64,000 bases of DNA from Cyprinodon diabolis (GCA_030533445.1 CM060070.1:21270001-21334000), one strand, 5' to 3'; positions 36,266 to 48,537 are shown, counted from the first letter of the stretch. Notes: generated by a model not told the origin, from the sequence alone. Translations and numbers: made by a program.

Positions 36266-37811
36266 GGGGTTGCCCTCAGCTGGTTTTCCTTAGACAGAAA
36301 GCTTTAAAACAGAGGTAAAACCACTTTGAACCAATCTCAGGAAAAAAAGATCCACAAACAGAGGAACCAACATGGTGTCAAAAAGAACATTAGACTCAAG
36401 CTAGCAGATCTTTTCCTATGTACCGGCGCCTTAAGCAGTCCAATTCAAGAACAGTACAGGACCACAATTTTCTATTTATTAAATATTGTTGAATATAATT
36501 GAAAAAAAAAGAGGTCATAACAAAAAGCCTTTGAGTTACTTCTAATATCAAGTTGGAACACCTCTGTGAAAATCTAGTTTCTCGAATCCTTACTGAAAGT
36601 GTTCTTACTTTGATGATCAGGCTGCCTGGGCTGTCCTGCTAATACTGGAGTCAAAGTGTTATATCAGCTCAAGACAGATGTGTTGCTCCATCACCCTGCT
36701 TCGGGGCTCCCACATCAAAAAAAGTTGGTTTGTGAAGCGAACTTCTGTCGTGTAAGGATATTTCTCTTCACTACTCTGAATCCACATGCCAGAGCTTCCT
36801 TCACTGGTTGATAAGTTGGAGATAAACTGTGAAAAGTCTTGAGGCTAAAAAGGCCAAAGGCATATCGGTGCCACATTTATTAAACTGGGAAAACTGAAAT
36901 GCCTCTGTGTACTGTATATCTATATTGCAACTCGGAAACCTAAGGGTTTCTATTACTAAGGATGACATCATGAACACTATCAGATAATAAATCATATTAA
37001 TGCAGTTATAAGACAGGGGTGTAATAGCTTGTTTTTAAATTGACAAAAGTTTCCAGGGACATAAACTTAAGATATTGCAGAGGGAAAAAAAAAAACAGTA
37101 TAGCTGGATAACGATCATTACCCATCAGAGCTATAACATCAGTTTATCTTTGAAGCCCCACCTTAGCAACCCCCTTGGCAAGCACAAACGATCTAGAAAT
37201 AAATAAAAATTTCTTAAAGTGTATTTCCCCTTAATTTGAGTAGGTAAATGAGATAGTTTGCCAATTGGAATGAGGATTTTTGTACTCTTGAAATAAGATA
37301 ATTAGATAATATGCCCTCGAAATCAGACAATGCAATTGAATTTTCTTATTTTAAGTGTAAACTATCTTGTTCCATTGGCAAAATGTCTCCTTTACCTCCT
37401 CAATCCAAGAAAAAGTGCACTTATTTCAAGAAAAAATTACTTATCTAGATTTTGATTTTTTCCAGTGCAGGATGAGTAAGCAACAGAAAATGACAGCAGT
37501 TGTAAAGCTAAATTAAGTAACAGAATTAGGGGTGCACCGATAGCAGGGTTTGACCGATTCCCAATCTATAAAAAGCCTGACATGCAGCTTTTGATCTATA
37601 CAGATTTTTTGTTAAATAAGATTTTTTAAATAACTGTTAGTTGCTATAAGATCTAAAAAAAAAAAAAACCTACATATTTTAAAGTTATCTTACTGATAGG
37701 CAATAATCAGTACCTGTGAAATATGGAGAGCCATTTCAGCCAAAAATTAAATAAATAAATAAATGGGTAAAATAAATAAAAAATGAGTAAAATAAATCAA
37801 AAAAGGAAGAA

Positions 37812-39030
37812 AATTAGTGAAATAAATAAAAAAATTGTTAAATAAATAATTTAGCTTTTTCATTAAACCAATTTTTAATTTATTTATTTTTTATATTATC
37901 AATTTCTCTTTTTCATTTATCTATTTGTCATTTATCCCATTATCCATTTACCCATTTTTCATTAATCTAATTTTCATTTAACCACTTTTCAATTTCCCTT
38001 TTTCATTAAGCCAATTTTTTTATTATTTTTTTTTTCAGATTATCTATTTCTCAATTTCTGTTTTATCTATTTTTCATTTATCTATTTTTCATTTGTCCAT
38101 TTTTCATTTATCCCTTTATTTATTTACCCATTTTTCATTAATCTATTTTTTAATTTAACCATTTGTCAATTTCCTTTTTCCATTAACCCGATTTTCTATT
38201 TCCCAGTTTCATTAATCAATTTCTCATATATCCCTTTTTTTACTTACCCATTTTCTTTTATCTATTTTTCATTTACCAATTTTTCATTAATCTCTTTATC
38301 TATTTACCCATTTTTCATTAATCTATCTTTTAATTTAACCACTGTTCAATTTCCTTTTTCCATTAACCCAATTTCCTTTTTCCAGGTTTCATTAATCAAT
38401 TTCTCATATATCCCTTTTTTATTTACCAATTTTTCTTTTATCTATTTTTCATTTACCATTTGTTTGAAAAAAATTTTAATTTTCCTATTTTCCAATTTCC
38501 CTTATTCATTAAGTATTTCCTTATTTTTTAATTTATCACATTCTATTTTCCCCTCTTTGCTTCTGCTTTAATATGATAATGAGGGGCGATGTCTTCAGGC
38601 TACAATGGTAGCCTATTGGTTGGTTAGATGCAACTGCAGCACTCAGTTCCTGTGGACTTTCCCTCCGAAAAGCAGTCTACCATAAAACAAGTCGGATATT
38701 AAACTTTACCCATGAAAAATGGGTAAATAAATAAAGGGATAAATGAAAAATGGACAAATGAAAAACAGATAAAACAGAAATTGAGAAATAGATAATCTGA
38801 AAAATAAATAAATAAAAAAATTGGCTTAATGAAAAAGGGAAATTGAAAAGTGGTTAAATGAAAATTAGATTAATGAAAAATGGGTAAATGGATAAAGGGA
38901 TAAATGACAAATGGATAAATGAAAAAGAGAAATTGGGAAATTGATAATATGAAAAATAAATAAATTAAAAATTGGTTTAATGAAAAAGCTAAATTATTAA
39001 TTTAACAAAATTTTTATTTATTTCAGTGAA
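37812..39030. repeat. Large inverted repeat of low-complexity sequence
   Basis: The left arm (37812-38137) and right arm (38712-39030) are reverse complements over about 320 bp with few mismatches; both consist of TTTTTCATTTATCC/GGATAAATGAAAAA-type words. The 574-bp spacer holds two direct copies of a further ~165-bp stretch of the same kind (about 38122-38275 and 38300-38457) and a unique GC-richer core (38560-38700). No coding potential. Confidence 0.88.
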
Positions 39031-40018
39031 ATGATAAAAACTTCTAAAATTACTGATCTCAAATATAAATCAAAGTTTAGAGCATTTATTTTCAGACCTT
39101 TGCAGAGGTAAATAAAATGTGCGGATATCGGCAGATCACTTCGGGCGATTTACTTTATTTTAAAACTGTCAGCTGATTATCAAAACTTAGAAAACATCAC
39201 ACATGAGAATAAAAATAAAAACTATATACATTTAAAGCTCAATATAAACTTCTTACATTTTCTAGTGTTCATGAAATTTATTTCAATCTGAACTGAAGCT
39301 AAATCAATTTTATCTTATCTAATTTAAAGACAGTTAAAAGAGGCAGTCAGTGGAAGAGGTTGTGTATCAATTAAATCCCAGGAGGATCTATTTTATTGTA
39401 ACAAGTATAATGAAAAAAGTATGCAAAGTATTATTTTTACATTCCCACTATCTAATTCAGGGGTGATCAGTGGAAGTTTTGCGCATGTGTGGCTCATGTT
39501 CATTCTCCGACTGCAGAAAAGGGCTGCAGCTGCTGCGTTTGACGCGTTTTGGAGGAGGGAGGGGATGGCTCACTCTTGTTGAAGACACCAAAATCTGCTT
39601 TCATGTTGTCAAAATCTCCAGCAAGACAGGAAATGGTTTCTAAATTTGTCACTAAAGGTGTGTGCAAAGTGTAGCAACAAAGTGCGTTTACCTGCTTCAG
39701 TAAACTGATGGTAGGTGCAGGGTTCATATTTTCATATCCGTTCCCTCAGCAAATAAGGAGGCAAGTTTGTTTTAAAACGCTGTACCTGCAACCGATACGC
39801 TCCTGAAACGTAAGGGTATCCACATACGTCAATTGTAATTCTAAGAATTTTAACCTAACCAGCATCGAGTGGACAATCAATCGTTTCTCTCTCAAAGCTT
39901 GCTTTCTGCTGTAGAGGCTGTAGCATGTTCACCTGCCTCAGTGAGCTGATGACAGTCTTAGCGAGGCAGTCCAAGATGAAATTAAGACACCAAGCATTTG
40001 GATACTGGACATAGACAA

Positions 40019-40500
40019 TCAAACATGCTGGATTTTCCCGATTTGAGAACAGTTCATTGTGCTGATATGTGCTAGGGACGAAGTCCAGAGTAAAGGGCAG
40101 ATTAGACTTTTGCAACCGCACACATCAAATGTTGCTTGCGTCTGGGCGCGAACCAGTTTTTCTGGTATGCTTCTGCACCTTCGGTCTGGATTTTCTAGGG
40201 ACGCACAGCAGTTTGCCGTCAAAGTGCAAGGGGGAGCCTTTTCGAGAACTCGCGAGAACTTCGACGGATTGTACTTCCAAACCTCCTCGATTGACTTTTT
40301 GTCGTAGTTATCCATTATAGTGTTCCTCGGTTTTTAAAAATGGCGCGTTGCGGCACCGAATCGAGAAGGACGACCACACAGACAGCCAGAAAGGCATACC
40401 AAGGACCAATCACAGCTGCTTTTTGTCTGCAAACTTCCACTAGAGCTTTGCGCGGGTTTGCGATCGTCCGACGCGTAGTCACACAGAGACAGATTTGACG
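40019..40500 (-). pseudogene. MADF/Harbinger-associated gene relic
   Basis: From an ATG at 40315 the minus strand reads MDNYDKKSIEEVWKYNPSKF, resembling the start of MADF/Myb-like proteins encoded beside Harbinger transposases (acidic start, then a helix with 'IEEVRKYPxLY'). After that the frame is not recognisable. The upstream part (40380-40490 reversed) matches 28525-28612 at roughly 80%, including AAAAAGCAGCTGTGATTGGT, so this is a dispersed family. Confidence 0.45.
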
Positions 40501-42599
40501 GTTGCAGAGGTCATGCGTCAGAAGCATGAATTGGCCTTAAATCAAAAGGCCAACTCACTCAAACTTGTCTGCCCTCATTTGAGCATAACAGCAGAAAATT
40601 TGAGTACAGCTCACTACAGCTTTCCATTTAAAACCTACAAATACATTACTATAGCACAATGATTGAATTGTGATCCGAGTCCAACCAGACAGAGTTATTC
40701 TGCTCTGAAAACGCTCCCGTTGGTGTTTAGTGGTTGACAGAAGCCAACAGCAACTGCACAGTGCCGCACATGTGCCGCTATCAGATCCAGTGAAATCCCG
40801 GGTTAGATTGATCTCTATGAGATAATGACAATAGACAGGACCATTTCATAACAGAAAAAAACCATGAATGAAAAAACTGAAACTGGATCAAGATTTGGTA
40901 GTTTGTATTGTATCAGCACCTCTCTGCAAAATCAAGGAGTTATCTCTACCCAGCATCTAACATTCAATTTGAGTTTAGTTTGGTTTTTTTTGGTTACTTT
41001 TACAATTTTTTAAAAGGGAAGGTTCACCAAGAAATTGTCATGGCAAATTTCCCATTGAAAGCTCTACAGGTGCGATAGATATAAACCCCTACCAAAACTG
41101 GCCGAAAAACTAATTTAAACCCTGGGAGAATCAGCTTTTAGCAGCAATGGGAACAGCTTACTCATGTCTGTCTACCTGGGTCAAATGACCTGGCAAGCGA
41201 CCCGTGTTAAAATCACCTCGGCTCTGATCGGCGTGCTGTGGTAACAGACCCGCTAAATTACTTGACACCACTGAACCCAACATATGGACATCAGCACACC
41301 GTGCCAGTCACTTGTGATCCAACAAGCCAAAGCAACTCAGTTCACATTTGATAAACAGGACACATCAAGTAGTAAGAGGGTTTGGGAAAGATAAAGGAGC
41401 AAAATAATAAAGAATACTGACTACGCGCTTGCTCCCGTCAATGTTGCTCTCCATTAATTACTTCCCTGATTTCTGTCACACTGTGAACATCAGTCAGACT
41501 CAGCTTTTCATTCAAATGGGAAAAGAGCCAAAAGCCGATTGCTAGAGGGTCTACCTGGTTTTGAAAAATCTGGGTTTTCAGTGGGAAAGTGGCTACAGAG
41601 TTTATCCCAAAATCTGTTTGTGAGAGTCACAGATAATCTTAACCTAACAAAAAAAAAACACTGCTTCAAGCTAATGATTTAGATTTCAGCCTAACTGGGC
41701 AAATGTCCAATTATGAACCAGTCTGATGCCTACAAGTTTGATTTATTTTAAAAGAGTAGAAAAGCCTTTTCTACTCTTTTAAAACAAAACTGCAAAACAA
41801 AATCTTTTTTTGTTTTATTGCAATAAATATAATTTCAAACAATGAAACTATTAACTGTTGAAACTTTTAAATGTGCCTTTAGGGTAGAGTAAGTACACCA
41901 CAGGTATGGAATATATTTGAAACTGTTTTTTCGAAGTTTACATATCAACAGTTTAGCTGTTTAACAGAAAGCCTAATATTCTGTAATTATAATGATGTTC
42001 GTAGTTGTACCAAAAGCTTAGATATATGGCAAGATCAATCAAATGATTGTTGCGAGAAAACACCTACAGCAAGGTAAATGCATGTAAAACAGTGATCAGT
42101 TCATTAATCACTCTAAAGATCCAGATAACACATATACTCCCAAGCAATCATAGGATCATAGAAAGGCTTCTCATATGTATCAAGATGTTTGCACCTTTAC
42201 TATTTTTAGAAATAAAGGATGACACCAGTAGATGCATGTTGTTAATGAATCACAACCACAAACCACTAGGGGCTTTCTCATAGCATAGATTGGAGCAGTG
42301 GTTCCCAAACCCTTTAGCATCTGACCCACCAAGTAACCACAGCATAGATTCAGTACTAAACAACGTATGCTTACAGGATACAAGCACTGCTGATACAACG
42401 AGTAAACAAAGACAAATAAATACTCCAAATCGGTAACAACTACTAACCTATCATGATATAAGAGTATATGGCCACTATCTTTGCTGCAATCAACAAATCT
42501 TTGATTTCACAACCTGGGAGCTCCATCCCCATGTTGATGTCAGCAGGAAATTTTTCAAAGGCAAAAACCTGCTATTTCAACCCTCCAAACACACACATG

Positions 42600-42775
42600 T
42601 CGTGTTTCTCCATTCTGGTGAGGACTTTCCATCGACTTCCATTCATGTGTAGGTTATTTCTACAGCCCAACCCTGACCCTAAACCTAACCATTACCGTTA
42701 CATAACTATCCCTAAAAAAAAACTAAATCCACACTTTAGTCCTAAACCTAACACCTAAGCTTAAACAGCAATCTC
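42600..42775. repeat. Degenerate CCTAACC-type dispersed repeat
   Basis: GGACTTTCCATCGACTTCCA, then ACCCTGACCCTAAACCTAAC and later CCTAAACCTAACACC. The motif is telomere-like but irregular; the upstream part is a typical fish dispersed sequence, so this is an interspersed repeat rather than a telomere remnant. Confidence 0.5.
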
Positions 42776-44131
42776 CCCCAAGATAGCATTATAACAGAAA
42801 AAGGTAGAAAAAAACAAACAGTTTTCGTGTGATAAAACCTACTAATGTCAAGTCAACACATCTAATATCTAAAAGTCAAATTTGAAAAAAGGCTGTATAA
42901 ATACATTCTTCCAATTTAATCATTTTCTTTAGATAACCCTTTGAATATTTGCAAAAATTTCTGAATTTTTTAACCTGTTCTGTGACACAAGTTTTATTAA
43001 CCCACACAGCTTTGATCTCATCCAACAACAGATGTTAAATTCAAAGATTACATATCCTCTATTTATATTTCAAAATGTTTCAGATATATAAAAAAAACTA
43101 TAAATTATTTAAATATAAGAAGAAACGTTCTGTTTACATTAGGCTGACAAGAGGCCACCTAATAGCCTGTAATAGGACTGGAAATATTAATGAAATAGAT
43201 TAATAATTTTTTGAATATGGCAATTTATTGTTTTAAAAATCGTATTGATATCAGAAACATCAATACGTTTTGTGTATTATTGTTATAAAAAAGCATGTTT
43301 CACTGCCTTTTAAATTAAACTTGGGGGGCATATTTACTTAAAAATATTTCTTATTCTGATTTGGTCAGGAAAAACAAATTACTTTAAAACTGAATAAAAA
43401 AATCCTAATCGCTATTTTAAAGTGTTAAAATTCCTAATTAGCTAAAATACTTTAATGCTGTAGGTACATTATTTTTAAAATGATCAGACCGGCTTCAGTT
43501 CACGTTAAATGCTGGGGAAAAATAGGATTAAATGCTGGGGAAAAATAGGATTAATTCTTTTTAGGTCACAATCTTGTAATATAAATCCAGAACATGTTAA
43601 TCGTCCAAGATGCTGTAATTTTCCACCCCTTTAAACCGCTAGCATGGTTTTAATCATTCAGACGCTTTAAAGTTCTCTACAATATGTTACCCAAAAATAC
43701 CTACAAATATCCGAAATAAAAGATACGCCCACATATTAGCTTTTATTCCGTTAAAATTTGTTTGTTTTTGTTTTTTGTTTTTTTTTTTTTCATTTCTAAA
43801 TCACTCCAAACTTAATATTTCAATACCAATATTCGAGTCAGGAGCCAAACTTATGGACTTGCTGTACTGGCAGACAGTGCTAGCTGGCTAACGCTAGCAT
43901 GGCTAACATGTTAGCAGTCTACCTGCTCCATGTGTCCTCCATGCTTCAGCTTCTTCCCTTTTTTTCTATTAACGAAACATTTCAATAACAAACGCGGTTT
44001 ATATAACGAGTCTTGAGAAAGAGAAAGACAGCAGAAGGAGCATCACTGAGCTAACATTGCCGCTTTAGCTTTAGCTAGATGGTAACACATGGTGGTGATG
44101 AAGGAGGAAGATTTCAGCTTAACAGACTCAC

Positions 44132-44340
44132 CCAGAACCACCTGGAAACTCTGAAGATCACCTTCGTGTCATACTGAGAGGAGAGTCTCTGTTATCTGGG
44201 GGAAACCGTCGCTGAAGCGTGAAGCTTATAGTTAAATAGAAGAGTGTTTGGACAGCAGCAGAGAGCCAGCGGGAGCGCAGGGAGGTATAGCCTCGCCGTG
44301 TGTTGACAGACGGACCCCGGATCTTTACTACACTACAGCA
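44132..44340 (-). other. atp13a3: Candidate untranslated first exon of atp13a3
   Basis: On the minus strand a GTGAGT donor follows TTCCAGGTGGTTCTGG at 44132, and the sequence up to about 44340 is unlike the AT-rich surroundings (more C/G, several CG dinucleotides). It lies upstream of the coding start on the same strand, with exon 1 showing a splice acceptor in its 5' UTR, so a leader exon is required. The upper end (transcription start) is a guess. Confidence 0.5.
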
Positions 44341-44400
44341 GGGTGAACTGGACTGAACTGGCTGTGTGACTGCAGGAAGTGACGTTTCCTGACATCACGG
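44341..44400 (-). promoter_or_regulatory. atp13a3: Candidate promoter of atp13a3
   Basis: GGAAGTGACG at 44375-44384 combines an ETS core (GGAAG) with a CRE half-site (TGACG), a combination typical of TATA-less housekeeping promoters. A second TGACATCACG lies at 44390-44399. No TATA box seen. Inference from position and motif only. Confidence 0.4.
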
Positions 44401-44856
44401 ATAACCACGCAATCAGCAGCCCAAAGTAAATATTGTTACAGTCAAAACAGGGGGGCTCATTCACTCACGTGTCACTGCAGCAGATAATAAGGACTGTCAG
44501 AAACTATACCTGATGTTGAGCCTGAACTAATGGTACCTTGCATGCAGAAGAAATGCATGCAAAAAAAATCCCAAGAGAAATTCAGAATTATATTATGCCT
44601 ATCTAAGATAATAATTTACTATGCAGTGGCTGTGGAAATGTAAGGAACATTATAAGTGGATTCAAGATAAGCTTTACAATAATAAATCTGAAAGGTGTGG
44701 CGTGCAATAAATTTTTTTTTGTTACTGAATAACATTTTTCTGCTGCAGCAATTCTCTATTAGGGGTGAGCATGCTCAATTTTCTAATCTTGTTTTAGGAT
44801 ATAACTTTGACTAGGCTACTCTAATACATAAATATGGATTAATATTAACCTATCGA

Positions 44857-45520
44857 GGCCGACAGGTGCAAACTGACAACAAATGATGGAACAAGCTGCA
44901 AAAAACATGTGACGCCATCTCCAAATCGCGCATGCACAAAAAACAGAAAAATTCTGCACACAAAAAGAAACGTTCTGCAAACAGGTACAAACGCACAGCA
45001 AAAGGCACAATAAGCTGCAAACATGCATATGATGCAGTGTAAAACATGCAAAAACAAAAAAGCAACAGAAAAATGCAGCAAACAAAATAAATGCTGCAGT
45101 TATTAAAAAGACAAGTAAAAAACTACCATCAACAAAATAAATGCAAACAAAAAAAGGCTACAGCCGCATACAAAAAATGCTGCGATCACAAAACCTCTGT
45201 ACAGATCCAGACCCTCCAAACACAAAGTTAAGCTTTAACGTGGATAAAAAAAAAAAGTTGGATGAAGAAATTAAGAGAAAAATACTTATCCACAGTTATG
45301 GATAGTACATATTTATAAGTAGCTAGTCTGTTTTTTGTACTATTTGCATCATTTTCTTTCAGTGATTGTGGAATATTGTTTTTGCTTCGCAGATTTTGTT
45401 TGTGGTTGCACTTTTTTTGTTTGCATTTGATTCGTTGATTGTAATTTTTGCTTCTATTTTGATCGCAGCATTTTTTGTTTGCAGTGTTTTTCTGTTTAAA
45501 CATGTTTAAACCTGTCAGCC
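44857..45520. mobile_element. Foldback-like element rich in GCAAACAAAAA words
   Basis: It is bounded by GGCCGACAGGTGCAAAC on the left and the reverse complement of GGCTGACAGGTTTAAAC on the right. The left part repeats TGCAAAC/GCAAACAAAA words and the right part repeats TTTTGTTTGCA words, so the two halves can pair. There is no coding frame. Confidence 0.55.
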
Positions 45521-45559
45521 ATTGTCCTTAACCATGTACCTCTGACAATATATGTAATG

Positions 45560-45960
45560 AAACGGGGGTGATCCTCAAAACTAAAGATTTTTTTTAGGTT
45601 GTTGCTCCATTCAGCTTCCTACAAATGAGATTAACTTTCCAATTCATGCTAAAGAAGAGCATCCCCAAAGCATGAATCGACCACCAGGTCTTATGTTGAC
45701 ATTGGGCCTTGTATCATGTACAGTGCTACTTCTGATATTAGATTAAAATTGCTTTCGTCTGCCCATAGAAGCCCCTACCACAGATTTGGTCCCTTGATTT
45801 CATGCTATTTTTCCATAAATACTATATATGCAGAGTCTAAGACTAGCAGCAATCCTATTAACAGCTTCTTACTCCTGAGCTGCAGATCTACACAAGGCTT
45901 CTTGGATTTTTCTCTTTTAAATACAAGTATTTACAGCAATTCTTGAACAAATCCTTAATG
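45560..45960 (-). pseudogene. Tc1/mariner transposase relic
   Basis: On the minus strand, GGTCGATTCATGCTTTGGGG reads GRFMLWGC, the 'GGSIMLWGC' block of Tc1-like transposases, and the flanking sequence fits the region around the catalytic domain. Several stops and gaps; no intact frame or TIRs found. Confidence 0.5.
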
Positions 45961-47793
45961 CTCTCTTTTGACTAAATTACACTCAGGAGGATGCAATTTA
46001 CTAATAAGGTGACTTCTGAAGCCAGCTGGCTGCACTGAATTCCATTTGGAGGCATCAGACATAAGGGAGCTAAATACATTTGAACCTACTTTTCTTTTTT
46101 TTTTTTTTTTACCTCTAAAGACGTAGAATTCAAAACTTTTATTTCATATAAATGGATCAAGATAGAAACATTTCAAATGACAAAAAATTGCCAAAGCTTC
46201 TGAAGTTGAACTTTATCTAACATATTTTAATCTTTGAAAGTAAATTCTGAGAAGTGTTCCTTTCCAGTTACTGTTACATAACAGTAAGTTATTCAACAAC
46301 AGTTAATTACTGATTCATGAGTGCTTGGTTTCTGATTGATTTTTTTTCTCCAATTATGTGGGCTACAAACTTCTTCCCAGCACCCTCTCTCCCACACTTA
46401 CAACAAAATGTCCGGAAGGTTCAAATCGTTCCTGCGTCTTCCTCGTCCTCCTCAGTTGGATGAACAGTGACGCACGAGCCAAGGCAAACAGAGAGGCCAG
46501 CTCCCCGCTGCTGCTTTCAATGTGCTAATCCAGACGCTTCCCCACTTTTTCCCAAACAGAATATTTTGCTTTGGGCGCATCACAGAGATGAGGCCCAGGG
46601 ATTGAGCAATGTCAACTTCATTTTGGACACTGGAATCTGACTGGTTTGAGGTCCAGTTTAATTTCTGATGCATTTAAGATTATTCAGAAAAAAATCTATT
46701 TAAGTCCTAAGTGGATTTCTAAGCAAGGTGGAATATTTTAAAGTCTTTCAAGAATATTAAAGATTTTTGTTGTTTTTTTTATCCTGCTGATCCTCTGGGT
46801 CATGTGTCTGTGCAGAGGAAGGCTTTAGGTTAATATAGCATCTAATGCTGATATCAGCAGTTGCTTTGTTACATTTCATTAGCTGTTTCCAAGTTATTTT
46901 CCCTCAAACAGATGAGTTACTGTCAAAAATGAAACAGGGAGGGGTTCTATGTGGTTCCTCTCTTTTCTCTGTATTGTTTAGTTATCAGCTCTTTAAATTC
47001 CCCGAGTAAAAAAAAAAGACAGATTACGTTGTTCTCATCTTGTACATAAAGGCTCTGAGCCAACTGACAGGCTGAGGCCTGATAAAAAATAGCGAGGATG
47101 AATAAGCTCTGGCCATCCAGTCTGGTCCTTATCTGCTCCACTGACCCTTTTCCCAGTCCAGCGCCGATAATCCACGACCAGTGGCAAAATACAGGATGTG
47201 ACCGAATAACCTTAGACTGCGGTAGGAGGGAGAGAAATTGTTTATTAGGGTGTTGTTCAATGTAATCCTTCAAAAAGAGATTGAAGTTCTCAGTAGCTAA
47301 GGAGTGGCGGCATTTACCACTGCATTTATGTCTCAAAAAAGAGGAAATTGTTAAGTTTCTTCCAGTAATTCAGTTATAAGAATTACATATTATTCAAATT
47401 TAACATTTTAGTTATAAATCTCTTTTAGATTTAGCGACTTTTCATATTTAATTTTGCTTTTTTAAACTTTATGACAAAACACATCAGCTACATCCTCCCT
47501 GCAGAATTTAGGGCCAAAACAGGTCGGCTATCTTCCAGATCACATTCTGTATCAAAAATCCTATTTAATATTTCTTGCATTATTTACTAAATAAATAAAA
47601 TTGATTTATATATAATCTTTTCTAAAATAACCATCAAAGTAAGGTAAACATGTCTGAAACGCATCACTGTACAATATTCCAAACAACTTTCACTTTTAGG
47701 ATTCCTCTGCTGAATTTGAAGTTTTCATGATATTTTAACCCTTTCATGCATTGTGATCACTACAGTGTACAGCTGTTTAAAAGTGTTTCTTTC

Positions 47794-47820
47794 TATATAT
47801 ATATATATATATATATATAC
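47794..47820. repeat. (AT)n microsatellite
   Basis: About 13 AT dinucleotides. Confidence 0.95.
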
Positions 47821-48305
47821 CTTCAATTTTGGGCATTTATGCATATTGTCCATTCTAGTGGAAGCTATTGCATCATCCCATACAGGAAAATCACATTCAC
47901 CTCTGCTACTTCAGTTTCTACAGGGGGTAGAGGAACCACCGTTCCAATAGAATACCATATTACAACCTAAAAAGTAAATTACAACTATATCTATGCAAAT
48001 ACTTTAATTTTTTTAGAGTATAAAATGCAAAAAGTACACATAAGTGGTGTAGAATATCTCTTTATAGAATAGAGGTGTTTTCCATTCCCAAGGAGGTATA
48101 AAAACACTAAGTGATAACATTGCGAGTTTATCATAGTTCATGCATGAGAGGGTTAATGATGAGCTGAACTTAAAAAATAAAATAAAAAAAAACTTATGAT
48201 GTGGCACTACAACTGATCCCAAACAGGTCATCTGAGGTAACTTTGTGTTATGTTGTGAACAATAAACTGCAATAAAATCACAGATAATCAACATTTGCTT
48301 TTGGT

Positions 48306-48311
48306 TTTATT
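48306..48311 (-). terminator. tmem44: Candidate polyadenylation signal of tmem44
   Basis: AATAAA on the minus strand, 40 bp past the tmem44 stop codon. It would give a very short 3' UTR; other signals further left are possible. Confidence 0.45.
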
Positions 48312-48351
48312 TATGCCAAGCAGATTACACCAGGTGTGTTTGTAGAGAAGC

Positions 48352-48537
48352 TCAGCTCATAGCAGAGCTGCTTTCCTTTGCAGAACACAGACTCTTCTGT
48401 GGAAGTCCAGCCATGGAGCAAACGCAGACGCTGAAAGGCTTCGGGTTTGTAGGCCAGTCTTGCAGGGTGAACTCGTTCCCTTTCTGTGCTTTTGAGGCTG
48501 GTTTACTCCACTGTGTAACTGCAGCTTCAAAGTCCCA
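48352..48537 (-). CDS. tmem44: tmem44 coding exon 10 (terminal)
   Basis: Residues 414-474 then TGA at 48354-48352. It begins WDFEAAVTQWSKP, the counterpart of human WDPEDVN, after acceptor TTTTCCAG. The rest of the tail is not conserved. Confidence 0.85.
   Translation of the reverse strand, partial: WDFEAAVTQWSKPASKAQKGNEFTLQDWPTNPKPFSVCVCSMAGLPQKSLCSAKESSSAMS

Larger units (their letters stand above)
24205..44131 (-). other. Large 5' intron of atp13a3 (inferred)
   Basis: If the leader exon at 44132 is correct, this is one 20-kb intron upstream of the coding start. I found no coding exon in it. Separate entries describe its MITEs, LINE/SINE fragments, (TA)n tract, inverted repeat and MADF-like relic. 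The rest (24205-25710, 26390-29270, 31480-32990, 33080-36090, 36270-37800, 39040-40010, 40560-44100) is AT-rich sequence with scattered unassigned repeat debris. Confidence 0.5.
44401..48305. other. Intergenic region between atp13a3 and tmem44
   Basis: No gene recognised. It contains a foldback element (44857-45520), a Tc1-like relic (45560-45960), a candidate cryptic exon (46402-46524) and an (AT)n tract (47794-47820). A 129-codon minus-strand open frame (46947-47336) has no family features. Confidence 0.6.

Noticed and set aside
36059..36307. 82-codon open frame
   Set aside because: It lies in an abundant fish dispersed repeat and has no protein-family features.
37740..39030. CRISPR-like array of regular repeats
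   Set aside because: The words are irregular low-complexity sequence with no constant repeat or spacer length, in a vertebrate intron.
42650..42770. Interstitial telomere repeat
   Set aside because: The CCTAACC units are few and irregular and sit in a known type of dispersed fish repeat.
46947..47336. 129-codon minus-strand open frame
   Set aside because: No recognisable family, AT-rich composition and no splice or promoter context; probably chance.
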